Below, in pieces: positions 26,558 through 35,165 of a stretch of DNA of 52,477 nucleotides. This stretch comes from Pseudomonadota bacterium (GTDB lineage: Bacteria; Myxococcota_A; UBA796; SXON01). Made by a program: the position numbers and the translations under genes. The DNA lies in the NCBI GenBank assembly GCA_030685065.1, contig JAUXQH010000041.1, forward strand, positions 1 to 52,477, in the 5' to 3' direction. Below the pieces are notes generated by a model that did no database searches, had not been told where the DNA came from, and worked only from the letters and a program-made list of their open reading frames with translations. Numbering within the stretch: the first letter of the stretch is position 1; every line of letters begins with the position of its first letter.

Positions 26558-27393
26558 GCGCGAACTCCCAGACGAACGGAGCGTTCTCGCCCGCCCGCCG
26601 GCGCCGCCCACGCGACGGTGCCGCCGGTTCGGGCGCACGCGGCGAGCGCGACGAGGTCGACCGCGGGGAACAGGCCCAGGCGAGCGTCGTGGGAAGGGCC
26701 CGGCGAGTTGGAACAAGGCGGTTCGAGCGGGTACGCGTGGCGACGCTGCCAGTCCCCCTCGGCCGGCGGCGCGTCCGCCCACGTCAGCTCCGGCCCGTCC
26801 CCGTCGGGGAGCAGGAGGAGCGCGGCGCCGCCCTCCCCCATCGGCGCGGACGCCTCCGCGAACGTGTAGCCCTGCTGCACGTCGGGCCCGAGGTCATCCG
26901 CGACGAGCACGAGCGCGGGCCGATCGTAGAGGGTCACCCACGCGAGCGCCCGCTCGAGCACGCGGATGGAGGTCTGCGGGCCGGCGCAGATCGTCTCGGA
27001 CGGGCCCCGCAGCCCGAACGCGATGGAGAGGTGCCCGGCCGGCGCGTTGTGGACCGCGTTCTGGAAGAGGAGCGGGCTCGCGCCGAGCGGGCCCTTGGTG
27101 AACAACGTCCGGAGGAAGCCGGCCGTGCTCGAGAACTCGCCGATGCCGGTGCCCCAGAACAGGGCGAGCTCGTCGCGATCGGCGCGGCGCTCCAGGATCG
27201 GCGCGGCGCACACCGCGGCGATGCGCGCGACGCGGCTCATGCGGCGCCAGGTGCCGGCGGCGACGGCCTCGGGGCGCGGCGGCTCGGGCGCGAGATGGAA
27301 GGAGAGGCCCGCGGGCAGCTCCGGCTGCGCGGCCAACGCGACGTCCGCCCCGCCGATGGACCACGAGTGTGCCCCGCCGATCACCGCTCTCAT
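26554..27393 (-). CDS. Ketosynthase-like chain-length-factor protein (ApeC-like)
   Basis: 279 residues, coupled to the upstream ketosynthase by an ATGA overlap. It matches the N-terminal half of thiolase-fold ketosynthases: MSRVARIAAVCAAPIL, then LFWGTGIGEFSSTAGFLRTL, FQNAVHNAPAGHLSIAFGLR and GPSETICAGPQTS. The C-terminal HATGT and KxxxGH catalytic histidine motifs are absent, so it is unlikely to condense on its own. Such truncated partners form KS-CLF heterodimers in type II and aryl-polyene systems and set chain length. Its direct linkage to a complete ketosynthase supports that role. Confidence 0.82.
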   Translation of the reverse strand: MRAVIGGAHSWSIGGADVALAAQPELPAGLSFHLAPEPPRPEAVAAGTWRRMSRVARIAAVCAAPILERRADRDELALFWGTGIGEFSSTAGFLRTLFTKGPLGASPLLFQNAVHNAPAGHLSIAFGLRGPSETICAGPQTSIRVLERALAWVTLYDRPALVLVADDLGPDVQQGYTFAEASAPMGEGGAALLLLPDGDGPELTWADAPPAEGDWQRRHAYPLEPPCSNSPGPSHDARLGLFPAVDLVALAACARTGGTVAWAAPAGGRERSVRLGVRA

Positions 27394-28532
27394 CGCGCCT
27401 CCTTGCGGAAGGCGACCGCGGCGTTGTGGCCCCCGAACGCGAGGTTGACGGACACGCCCACCGTCTGTTCGCGGGAGCGCACGACACCCGCTACGTCCAC
27501 GCCGTCGACGGGATCTTCGAGGCCGACGACGGGCGGGATCACCCCGGCCTCCATCGCCTGGAGGAGCCACACCGCCTCGAGCACGCCCGCCGCGCCGAGG
27601 GTGTGGCCGCTGGCCCCCTTGGTGGCCGAGATGGCGGCCCGCGGGGCGGCGCGGGAGAGCGCGGCGGCCTCGGCGGCGTCGTTCGCCTCGGTGCCGGTGG
27701 CGTGGGCGTTCACGTGGTCGATGTGCGCCGGATCGAGGCCGCGCGTGGCGCCCGCGATGGCGCGGAGCACGCCCGAGCCCCGCGGCTCAGGCGCGGTGAG
27801 GTGGTACGCGTCCGTTGCCGTCGCGACGCCGATCAGGGAGAAGCGGGCGCCGCCGGGGGTCGGGGACGCGGTGCGCGGCTCCAGGAGCAGCCATGCGGCA
27901 GCCTCGCCGATGGCCATGCCGTCCCGCGCCTTGTCCATGGGGCGGCAGCGCGTGGTGCTGTAGGCCGAGAGGCTGCGGAAGCCGTGGATCGTGGTGCGGC
28001 ACAACGCGTCGGCGCCGACGACGAGGGCGCGCTCGCATCGGCCGGCACGCACGAGATCAGCGGCCACGCCGATCGCGACGGTGCCGCTCGTACACGCGGT
28101 GGAGACGACGAGCGCGGGGCCCGTGGCGCCGAGGTGGTCGGCCACCGCGACGGCCGGCCAGTGCGCGAGGTGGCTCCACATGTAGTCGACCGGGCGCGCG
28201 GGCTTCCCGCCCTTGACCCAGGCCTCGATCGCGAGCTCCCCGGCGAGCATGTCGGAGGTGGTGGTCGCGACGATCACGGCGAGGCCGCGCGGATCGACGT
28301 CGAGGCCCCCGAGCGCGGCGAGCGCGAGCGCAACGGTACGCGCGCCGTCTCCCACGGGGGAGCGCACGCAGGCCACCGGCTGCTCGCGCGGCACCCAGTC
28401 CGGACCCGGCCCAAAGCCGCTCCGCCCCTCGATCAACGCCGCGAACCCAGCCTCGGTGGCGCCGAGAGAGGTCAACGTACCGAAGCGGGAGATCTGCAGG
28501 GGCGTCGGGAGTGCCGGGGGCGTGAGAGCCAT
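27390..28532 (-). CDS. 3-oxoacyl-ACP synthase (FabF/KAS II type)
   Basis: 380 residues with the full catalytic set: Cys147 in VSTACTSG, His277 in NAHATGT, Lys305 and His310 in TKGASGHTLGAAG, and the C-terminal NLAFGGHNA. It would condense malonyl-ACP with a growing acyl-ACP. It is the partner of the chain-length-factor-like protein encoded next, with a 4-nt overlap, and probably performs iterative elongation of a polyene-type chain (ApeO-like). It is one of three ketosynthase genes in the locus. Confidence 0.93.
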   Translation of the reverse strand: MALTPPALPTPLQISRFGTLTSLGATEAGFAALIEGRSGFGPGPDWVPREQPVACVRSPVGDGARTVALALAALGGLDVDPRGLAVIVATTTSDMLAGELAIEAWVKGGKPARPVDYMWSHLAHWPAVAVADHLGATGPALVVSTACTSGTVAIGVAADLVRAGRCERALVVGADALCRTTIHGFRSLSAYSTTRCRPMDKARDGMAIGEAAAWLLLEPRTASPTPGGARFSLIGVATATDAYHLTAPEPRGSGVLRAIAGATRGLDPAHIDHVNAHATGTEANDAAEAAALSRAAPRAAISATKGASGHTLGAAGVLEAVWLLQAMEAGVIPPVVGLEDPVDGVDVAGVVRSREQTVGVSVNLAFGGHNAAVAFRKEAR

Positions 28533-28574
28533 CCTTCGGGGGGCATCCGTGTGGGGCAGCGAGGGGCCGCTAGC

Positions 28575-29999
28575 CTATCCGTTCGCCGGCGCGCCGTCGG
28601 CCAGGACCGCGGCGTGAGCCACCTCGGCCACCGGGCGGCGGGCCTCTAGGAGCACGTTCGCGAAGGGGCCGGTGCCGGCACGCACGAGGCGCACGTCGGA
28701 GAGGTGGCGGCCCACCACCTCCGCGAGCACGGCGCCACCACGCACGTGGACGCCGCCGCCGCGATGGCGCCCGAGCGCGACGAAGATGCGCTCGCTCGTG
28801 GCCGTCCACCACGAGGCGAGGCCCTGGCCGACCTCGGGATCCCGCACGTACAGGGTGCCGCCGGGGGCGACGGCGGCGCAGAGGCGCGCCAGCAGGCGAT
28901 CCTGGCGATCGGGCGTGAGGTAGTGGAGCACGTCGATGCAGGTCACGACGTCGGCCTGGGAGAACGGCGCGTCCTCGCCGTCGAGGACCTCGAACGTCAA
29001 GGCGGGATCGGATCCCGCCGCCACCTTCGCCGCGGCGATCCGCGCCTCGTCGATGTCGACGCCCCGCACGACCAGCTGGCTGCCCGCTTCACGCAGGAAG
29101 ATGCCGAGCAGCCCCTCCCCCGCGCCCACGTCGAGCAGGCGGCCGGTGCGCGGCAGGCGCTCCCAGAGGTGCCAGAAAATCGGATCGAAGCGCACCTTTC
29201 CGGCCGCGAAACCCATGCGGAAGCGGCCGGCGGGGCGATACCGCTCGGCGACGGCGTGGGTGAGCGACCAGGGGCGCGGGCCGGCGAGCGCTGTCGCGAG
29301 GATCGTGTGCGCGTCCGCGGCGAGGCGCCGCCGGCTCCGCCCGTCGAGCGGCAGCGGCGGGAGGATCTGGAGGTGGAACCGCGCGATGGGGACGCGCGCC
29401 CAGGCGCTGCCCTTGGGGAGGGCGAGCGCGGTGCCCGAGATGGCGACGGGGAGGAGGGGGGCGCCGGTGCGGAGCGCGAGCTCGAAGGCGCCGCGATGGA
29501 AGGAGCCGAGCACGGTGCCGTCGCCGCGCTGCCCCTCGGGGAAAAGGACGATGCTGATCCCCTGCGTGAGGAGGTGGCGGCACTGGGCGAGCCCCTCCTC
29601 TACGTTGTCCGCGTCGAGCCGCACGTGCTTGCCGAAGCGGGCCATCTGCCCGAACACGGGCATCCGGAACACGCCGGGGCGGGCGACCACGCGCACGGGC
29701 ACGGGAAGTTGCAGCAGGAGGGGAATGTCGAGCATGGACTGGTGGTTTGCGATCACGATCCAGGGGCCTGGGCCCATGGTCTCCGCGCCGGTGATAGTCA
29801 GCCGCCAGAAGGGCTGGGCCCGGAACATCCCCACGCCCCAGACCGCGCTGGCAGCCCGCGCGGACACGCGCCGATCCGGATCCCACGGCGAGGCCAGCGC
29901 CTGGAGCGGCATCGCGACGAGGAAGGTGAGCAAGGTGAAGACGCCGAACACGACGAGGTTCACCAGGCCGATGCAGCGGAGAATGGCGCGAGCGAGCAT
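28575..29999 (-). CDS. Fusion of PlsC-type acyltransferase and SAM-dependent methyltransferase
   Basis: About 474 residues from the ATG at 29999; an in-frame ATG at 30029 is the alternative. A hydrophobic N-terminal helix (LVNLVVFGVFTLLTFLVAM) anchors a PlsC domain with NHQSMLD (N85 to D91) and FPEGQR, the acyl-transfer motifs of 1-acylglycerol-3-phosphate acyltransferases. The last ~180 residues form a class I methyltransferase: LLDVGAGEGLLGIFL (SAM binding), GVDID and ADVVTCIDVLHYL. It probably attaches an acyl chain to an acceptor at the inner membrane and methylates the chain or acceptor. It is the first gene of operon A and divergent from the LolA gene. Confidence 0.88.
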   Translation of the reverse strand: MLARAILRCIGLVNLVVFGVFTLLTFLVAMPLQALASPWDPDRRVSARAASAVWGVGMFRAQPFWRLTITGAETMGPGPWIVIANHQSMLDIPLLLQLPVPVRVVARPGVFRMPVFGQMARFGKHVRLDADNVEEGLAQCRHLLTQGISIVLFPEGQRGDGTVLGSFHRGAFELALRTGAPLLPVAISGTALALPKGSAWARVPIARFHLQILPPLPLDGRSRRRLAADAHTILATALAGPRPWSLTHAVAERYRPAGRFRMGFAAGKVRFDPIFWHLWERLPRTGRLLDVGAGEGLLGIFLREAGSQLVVRGVDIDEARIAAAKVAAGSDPALTFEVLDGEDAPFSQADVVTCIDVLHYLTPDRQDRLLARLCAAVAPGGTLYVRDPEVGQGLASWWTATSERIFVALGRHRGGGVHVRGGAVLAEVVGRHLSDVRLVRAGTGPFANVLLEARRPVAEVAHAAVLADGAPANG

Positions 30000-30027
30000 C
30001 CGGAAGAGCGTCCTGGGCCGGCTTAGC

Positions 30028-30636
30028 ATGCGGGCGGCGCTCGCGGCGATCGTGCTCCTGATCGGGCTCCTGCCCGGCACGAGCTACGCGATCGACGGGA
30101 CCGTGTGGGCCGAGCTCGCGCGCGTGCAGATCCTGGAGGCGAGCTTCGACCAGACGCAGACACGGACGGTGCTCAAGCAGCCCTTGAAGAGCCGCGGGAC
30201 GGTGCGCTTCGAGCGGGCTCCGACGGGCGTCGCCGGCCCCGCCTTGACCTGGCAGGTGTCGGAGCCGGGAAGGTCGACGTTCTCGCTCGTCGGCTCGGTC
30301 GCGCGCATGGAGTACCCGGACCTCGGCATGAAGGAGTCCTTCGACCTTGCCCAGGTCCCCGACGCGAGCCGCCTCGCGAGCAGCCTCCTGGTGTGGATGC
30401 AAGCGGACGCTGTGGCGGTCGCGCGGGAGTTCGACACGACGTACGGCGCGGACACCGCGGTCCTCAAGCCGAAGGACCCGACGCTGCGGGCGCTCCTCGC
30501 CTCGATCGAGATCCGGTTCGTCGCGGGCCCCTGGCGCGTACGCGCGGTGGACCTCGTGGAGCCCGACGGGGATCGCGTGAACATCGTGTTTCACGGGGTG
30601 AAGTTGGATGGGGTCGGGATGGCGGACGGGGGGTAG
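30028..30636 (+). CDS. LolA-like outer-membrane lipoprotein carrier protein
   Basis: 202 residues with a signal peptide (IVLLIGLLPGTSYA). The mature protein has the LolA pattern: ILEASFDQTQTRTVLKQPLKS, a GTVRFERA strand, LTWQVSEPGRSTFSLVG, and a C-terminal beta sheet around VDLVEPDGDRVNIVF. LolA-like proteins of this type occur with MMPL exporters in aryl-polyene clusters and carry lipidic products across the periplasm. It is the first gene of operon B, 36 nt before the exporter. Its start codon overlaps a possible start codon of the divergent acyltransferase. Confidence 0.85.
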   Translation: MRAALAAIVLLIGLLPGTSYAIDGTVWAELARVQILEASFDQTQTRTVLKQPLKSRGTVRFERAPTGVAGPALTWQVSEPGRSTFSLVGSVARMEYPDLGMKESFDLAQVPDASRLASSLLVWMQADAVAVAREFDTTYGADTAVLKPKDPTLRALLASIEIRFVAGPWRVRAVDLVEPDGDRVNIVFHGVKLDGVGMADGG

Positions 30637-30672
30637 CCCCCCCTGCCCTCCCGCGCTAAACGCCGCACCCCA

Positions 30673-33600
30673 ATGACGGCCCGCTTCTCCTCCGCCCGCG
30701 CCCGTATCGCCCTGCTCGCGCTGGTCACCGCCGCGCTCGGCGGCGTCGCCACGCAGATGCGCGTGTCGACCGATCTCGCGGAGGCGCTCCCCAAGGATGG
30801 CGAGGCGGGGCGCGCCTTCGCGGACATCTCGCGGTTCTCGTTGCTCGACTCGATCGTGGTCGAGATCGACGGGACGGGGCGCTCCGAGCAGGAGCTGCAC
30901 GACGCGGTCGACGCGCTGGGGGCCAGGCTCTCGGCCCGGGATGACTTCGCCTCCGTGCGGTACCGCTTCGGGATGGCCGACGGCATCGCGCTCCGCAAGG
31001 CCGCCGCGCCCTCGCTCGCCCTCCTCGGGGACGGCGGCGGCTTCGCCGCGCGGCTCTCCCCCGAGGGCATGACCAGCGCGCTCACCCGCGCGCGGGACCG
31101 CATGTTGTCGCCCGCCGGCGCGATGATGGCCCGCGGCCTGGAGAGCGATCCGCTCGACTTCGGCGGCGCCTTCACGGACGCGGTCATGGGCGTCGGCGCC
31201 ATCGGCGGGGTGTCGCTCCGGGAGGGGCACCTCCTCGCCGACGACAGCCACCACGCCCTGATCCTGGCGCGCGCCAACACCCCCGCGCTCGGCACCACGC
31301 TCGCGAGCCCCATCGTCACCCACCTGCGGGAGGACCTCGCCCAGAGCCCCCTCCCCGCGACCTGGCTCGGCTCGCACCGCTTCGCGGCGGAGGCGGCGGA
31401 CCAGATCACCCGCGAGGTGAACCGCGCCGTCACGGCCGGGCTCCTGCTCGTCGGGCTCGTGTTCCTCGCCGCGTTCCGCTCCGTCCGCCCCCTCCTCGGC
31501 GCGCTCCCCGCCCTCGTCGTGGGCGCGGCGGCGGCGGCGGCGGCGGCGGCGCTCCGGTCGCCCATCCACGGCATGGCGCTCGCGTTCGGCGGCGCGCTGG
31601 CCGGCCTCGGCGTCGACTACTGGATCCACCTGTACCTGACGGGCATCCGCGACGGCGTGCCTGCGACCGCCAAGGAGCGCTACCAGACCGGGCTCGCGGC
31701 CCTCCACCACCTGCTCCCCGCCTACGCGATGTCGGTGGCGGCCACCCTCACCGCGTTCCTCATGCTCGCGACGAGCAGCTACCAGGCCGTGGCCGACCTG
31801 GCCTGGATCGGCATCGGCACCGCGTCCGGCGCCCTGCTCTCCGTGGTGCTCGGCGGCCCGGCGATGTTCGCGCTCGTGGCCCGCCCCGGCGATCGCGTGC
31901 CGACGCTCCCCCTCCCCACGCGCATCCCGGGCGCGCTGGCCGCCGTGCTCGTGGCGGGCGCCGCGATGCTCGGGTTCGCGGGCCTGGGCGTGCACTTCGA
32001 CGGGGACCCGCGCGCGATGGACGCCCGGCTCCCCGAGACCGCCGCCGTCGAGCGCGCCTTCGAGGATCGGTACGGCGGCAGCGGCACCACCGCGCTCATC
32101 GTGGCGGAGGCCCCCACGCTGGACGCCGCGCTCGAACAGCTCGCGGAGGCGGTCGCCGGCCTCGCGGACACGCCGGGCATCTCGCTCAAGAGCCCCCTCC
32201 CCTTCCTCCCCCCGCCGAGCGAGCGGGCCGCGCGCGCCGCCCTCCTCGCGGACCCCGCGGCGCTCGAGGCGCGCTTCCTCGTCGCGGCGGACGCCGTGGG
32301 CTTCGCGGGAGATACGCTGCTCCCCGGGTTTCGGGCCACGCTGGCCGCTTCGACCCCGCCCACCGTCGCGACCTGGGCGGGCACGCCGGGCGCCGATCTG
32401 GTCGATCGCACCGTCCGCGTCGGGCCCGACGGCGCCGCCGTCGCCGCGATCATCAACGCGGTGACGACGGGCGCCCTCGAGTACGCGCGCCGAGAGGTCG
32501 AGCTCTCGGGGGGGCATGCGCGGTTCGTCTTCCCGACGGCCATCGCGAAGGACGGCGCCGAGCGCATCCGCACCGAGCTGCTCACCCGCTCGGGCCTCGG
32601 GTTGCTCGCGGTGCTCGTGTTCATGGCGATCCGCTACCGGGACGTTCCGAAATTCGTGGCCGCGGCGCTCCCCTCCGTCGTCGCCGCGGCGGGCACCCTC
32701 GGCGTGCTCGCGCTCGGCGAAGTCGCCCTCACCCCGGTGAGCGGCCCCGCGCTGGTGCTCGTGCTCGGGCTGGCGTTCGACCAGGGCGTCTTCCTGGTCG
32801 AGGCCGACCAGGTCAGCCCCGACGAGAGCGGAAAGCGCGCCTGGCTCGCGAGCCGGGCGGCGATCCTCGTCGCGTTGTTCACGACGCTCGGCGGGTTCGT
32901 CGGCCTCACCGTCGCGACCCATCCGGCCGTGTTCGGCGTCGGCGTGGCGATGTCGCTCGGCATCGCCTTCACCTTCGGCGCCGCCTTCCTCATCGTGCCC
33001 GCCGTGCTCACCGAGAGCGGGCGGGAGTTCACCCGCACGCTCGCGCGCCGGGCCGTGTTCGTGCTCGCCGTCGCCCTCTCGCTCGACGGGCTGCTCGCGC
33101 TGCGCGGGCGGGTCGTGCCGCCCCCGGCGCCCGCGACCTTCCGCACCTACGCCCTCGACGTCCGCTCGCCGACCGACCGCCGCTACGGCCCGAACCGCCT
33201 CACCCGCAGCCACGGCGTGTGGGTCGCGCGCGCCGAGGGCACCCCCTACGAGATCGGCTACGCCACCGGGCTCCTCGCCGGCGATCTCCGCGCCCGCAAC
33301 GAGGCCTCCATCGTCGAGGAGTTCTACGCGAACGTGACCAATCCGCTCGCGCAGTACCTGCTCGTGCGCGGCGTGCCCCTCCTGGCGGACGCGATGAGCG
33401 GGTCCACCCCGCTCGCCTACCTCGAGGAGCTCCGCGGCTACACCGACACGGGGGAGGATCACATGGGGTGGGTGGCGCCCCAGTACACGCGCAAGCTCTG
33501 CTACCACGCGATCCACGATGTCGGTCAGGCCATGGTCGACAGCCCGCTGCTCGGGTGCACGGGCTTCATCGCCGGCGGATCGCGCACGGCGGACGGGCAC

Positions 33601-34656
33601 TGGATCATCGGGCGCAACTGGGACTTCGACGGTGGGCGCCTGTTCGACGAGGACAAGTCCGTCGTGCTCGTGAAGCGGGACGGCGCGATCCCCTTCCTGC
33701 ACGTCGCGATCGTGGGCCTCTCCGGGGTGGTGTCGGGCGTGAACGCCGAGGGGATCGCGGTCGCCGTGCTCGCGGGCGCTTCGGACGCGCCCATCCGCGC
33801 GGGCGAGCCCATGATCTTCATCGTGCGCGAGATCCTCGAGCAGGCCCGCACCCTCGACGAGGCCCGCGCCATCCTCGACGCGCGGCGTGGGTTCGTGTCC
33901 GAGGGCATCCTCGTGGTGGACGGCAAGCGCGGCGAGGGCGCGATCTTCGAGGTGACGCCCGAGGAGGTCCAGGTGCTCTCCGCGGGAGAGGCCATCGCGC
34001 TCGCCAACCACTTCCGCTCCGCCTCCCTCGTTGACGACGTCGCGAACCAGCAGCGCATGGCCGAGGGCACCACGGTCGCGCGGCTCGCGCGGATGGAGGA
34101 GCTGATCGCGGTCGAGCAGGGCCCCATCGATCTTCCCCGCGCGTTGACCATCCTCCGGGACCGCCACGGCGTCGGCGGCGCCGACCTCCCGGCGGGGCAC
34201 GAGAGCGCCATCAACGCCGACGTGGCCTCGCACGGCGTGGTCATCGACGCGACGGCGCGCACCATCACCGTGTCGATGGCGCCCAACCTCTCGGGCGGCT
34301 TCGTGCGGTTCGCCCTGGACGACGTGCTCGCCGGAGACCTCGATGGGGAGCAGGTCGCGGGCCCGGACGTCCCGGAGGTGACCTACCGCGTGCACGAGGC
34401 GCGCCGCCTCCGCGAGCGGGCCACCCATGTGGCCCCCGCCGCCGCCGAGCCGCTCCTTCGCCGGTCCCTCCGCCTCGCGCCGGGCGCCCCGGAGTCGCTC
34501 CTGGCGCTCGCCGAGGTGCTCGTGGCGCTCGACCGGGGGGAAGAAGCGCGCACCCTCGTGGATCAGGCGGTCGCCACCCCCCCGGCGCGTGCGAAGGATG
34601 TGCGGAGGGCCGAGGCCCTTGCAGCGATGTACCCCCAGGCGGAGACCGCACCATGA
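30673..34656 (+). CDS. MMPL/RND exporter fused to a C45-type Ntn-hydrolase (acyltransferase) domain
   Basis: 1327 residues. Residues 1 to about 790 are an MMPL-type lipid exporter: TM1, a periplasmic loop, TM2-6 (including a nine-Ala run), TM7, a second loop and TM8-12. An additional helix (about 793-812, AVFVLAVALSLDGLLAL) would place the following part in the periplasm. From about 848 to 1180 the sequence matches the C45/acyl-CoA:6-APA acyltransferase family: AEGTPYEIGYATG, LLGCTGFIAGG with nucleophile candidate Cys962, HWIIGRNWDF and GLSGVVSGVNAEGIAV. These proteins mature by cleaving the bond before the Cys. A helical, TPR-like tail (about 1240-1327) follows. It probably flips and then acylates or deacylates the product during export. 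Confidence 0.9.
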   Translation: MTARFSSARARIALLALVTAALGGVATQMRVSTDLAEALPKDGEAGRAFADISRFSLLDSIVVEIDGTGRSEQELHDAVDALGARLSARDDFASVRYRFGMADGIALRKAAAPSLALLGDGGGFAARLSPEGMTSALTRARDRMLSPAGAMMARGLESDPLDFGGAFTDAVMGVGAIGGVSLREGHLLADDSHHALILARANTPALGTTLASPIVTHLREDLAQSPLPATWLGSHRFAAEAADQITREVNRAVTAGLLLVGLVFLAAFRSVRPLLGALPALVVGAAAAAAAAALRSPIHGMALAFGGALAGLGVDYWIHLYLTGIRDGVPATAKERYQTGLAALHHLLPAYAMSVAATLTAFLMLATSSYQAVADLAWIGIGTASGALLSVVLGGPAMFALVARPGDRVPTLPLPTRIPGALAAVLVAGAAMLGFAGLGVHFDGDPRAMDARLPETAAVERAFEDRYGGSGTTALIVAEAPTLDAALEQLAEAVAGLADTPGISLKSPLPFLPPPSERAARAALLADPAALEARFLVAADAVGFAGDTLLPGFRATLAASTPPTVATWAGTPGADLVDRTVRVGPDGAAVAAIINAVTTGALEYARREVELSGGHARFVFPTAIAKDGAERIRTELLTRSGLGLLAVLVFMAIRYRDVPKFVAAALPSVVAAAGTLGVLALGEVALTPVSGPALVLVLGLAFDQGVFLVEADQVSPDESGKRAWLASRAAILVALFTTLGGFVGLTVATHPAVFGVGVAMSLGIAFTFGAAFLIVPAVLTESGREFTRTLARRAVFVLAVALSLDGLLALRGRVVPPPAPATFRTYALDVRSPTDRRYGPNRLTRSHGVWVARAEGTPYEIGYATGLLAGDLRARNEASIVEEFYANVTNPLAQYLLVRGVPLLADAMSGSTPLAYLEELRGYTDTGEDHMGWVAPQYTRKLCYHAIHDVGQAMVDSPLLGCTGFIAGGSRTADGHWIIGRNWDFDGGRLFDEDKSVVLVKRDGAIPFLHVAIVGLSGVVSGVNAEGIAVAVLAGASDAPIRAGEPMIFIVREILEQARTLDEARAILDARRGFVSEGILVVDGKRGEGAIFEVTPEEVQVLSAGEAIALANHFRSASLVDDVANQQRMAEGTTVARLARMEELIAVEQGPIDLPRALTILRDRHGVGGADLPAGHESAINADVASHGVVIDATARTITVSMAPNLSGGFVRFALDDVLAGDLDGEQVAGPDVPEVTYRVHEARRLRERATHVAPAAAEPLLRRSLRLAPGAPESLLALAEVLVALDRGEEARTLVDQAVATPPARAKDVRRAEALAAMYPQAETAP

Positions 34657-35165
34657 TCGGGCTGTGGAGGGTCGCGCTCTGGATCGTCGCGCAGCCCGCC
34701 GCTGCCAGGGCGCCCGAGTGCCCTCCCCCCGCCGCGCCCGCCTCGGCCGTGCAGGTGGGCCTCACGACGCACGGGCGCCAGATCGGCGGGCTCGGCATCG
34801 CCGCGTTCGACGGTGCGGCCTGGTCGCTCACGCTCCTCGCGCCGGCGGGCTTCGAGCTGTTCACGGTCGCCGGGCCCCCCGCCGCCGTCACCACCGGCCT
34901 CGAGGCATGGCGGCCGTGGCTCGAGAAGCTCCCGGTCGAGCGGGATCTCCGGCTCGCCTTCACCGACACGGACCAGGCCTGCCGCGCGCCGAGGGGCCAC
35001 CTCCGCACCACGCCGACGCCGACGGGCTGGGAGCGGCGGTGGTGCGGCGCGGGGGGCGGCGCCACCGCGGTGCGGGACGGCGGCCGCGTGACCCTCACAG
35101 ACAAGCGCCGCGGCTACACGCTCACCCTGCTGCTGGAATCCTCGGAGCCCGATGCGCCTCGATGA
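34653..35165 (+). CDS. Small envelope protein (DUF3261-like?) in the export operon
   Basis: 170 residues, starting at an ATG that overlaps the exporter stop (ATGA). A short hydrophobic N-terminus (LWRVALWIVAQPAAA) resembles a signal peptide but lacks a clear lipobox, although a Cys occurs at residue 23. The rest is beta-rich with three further Cys. Small DUF3261 lipoproteins occupy this place in aryl-polyene export operons, which supports a similar role. I cannot confirm that homology by eye. The gene overlaps the glycosyltransferase gene by 14 nt. Confidence 0.6.
   Translation: MIGLWRVALWIVAQPAAARAPECPPPAAPASAVQVGLTTHGRQIGGLGIAAFDGAAWSLTLLAPAGFELFTVAGPPAAVTTGLEAWRPWLEKLPVERDLRLAFTDTDQACRAPRGHLRTTPTPTGWERRWCGAGGGATAVRDGGRVTLTDKRRGYTLTLLLESSEPDAPR

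Noticed and set aside
29089..34428. A 1779-codon open frame on the minus strand opposite the exporter and acyltransferase genes
   Set aside because: It is antisense to well-recognised genes, with Arg/His/Glu/Gly-rich sequence and no motifs. Long open antisense frames are expected at this GC content.
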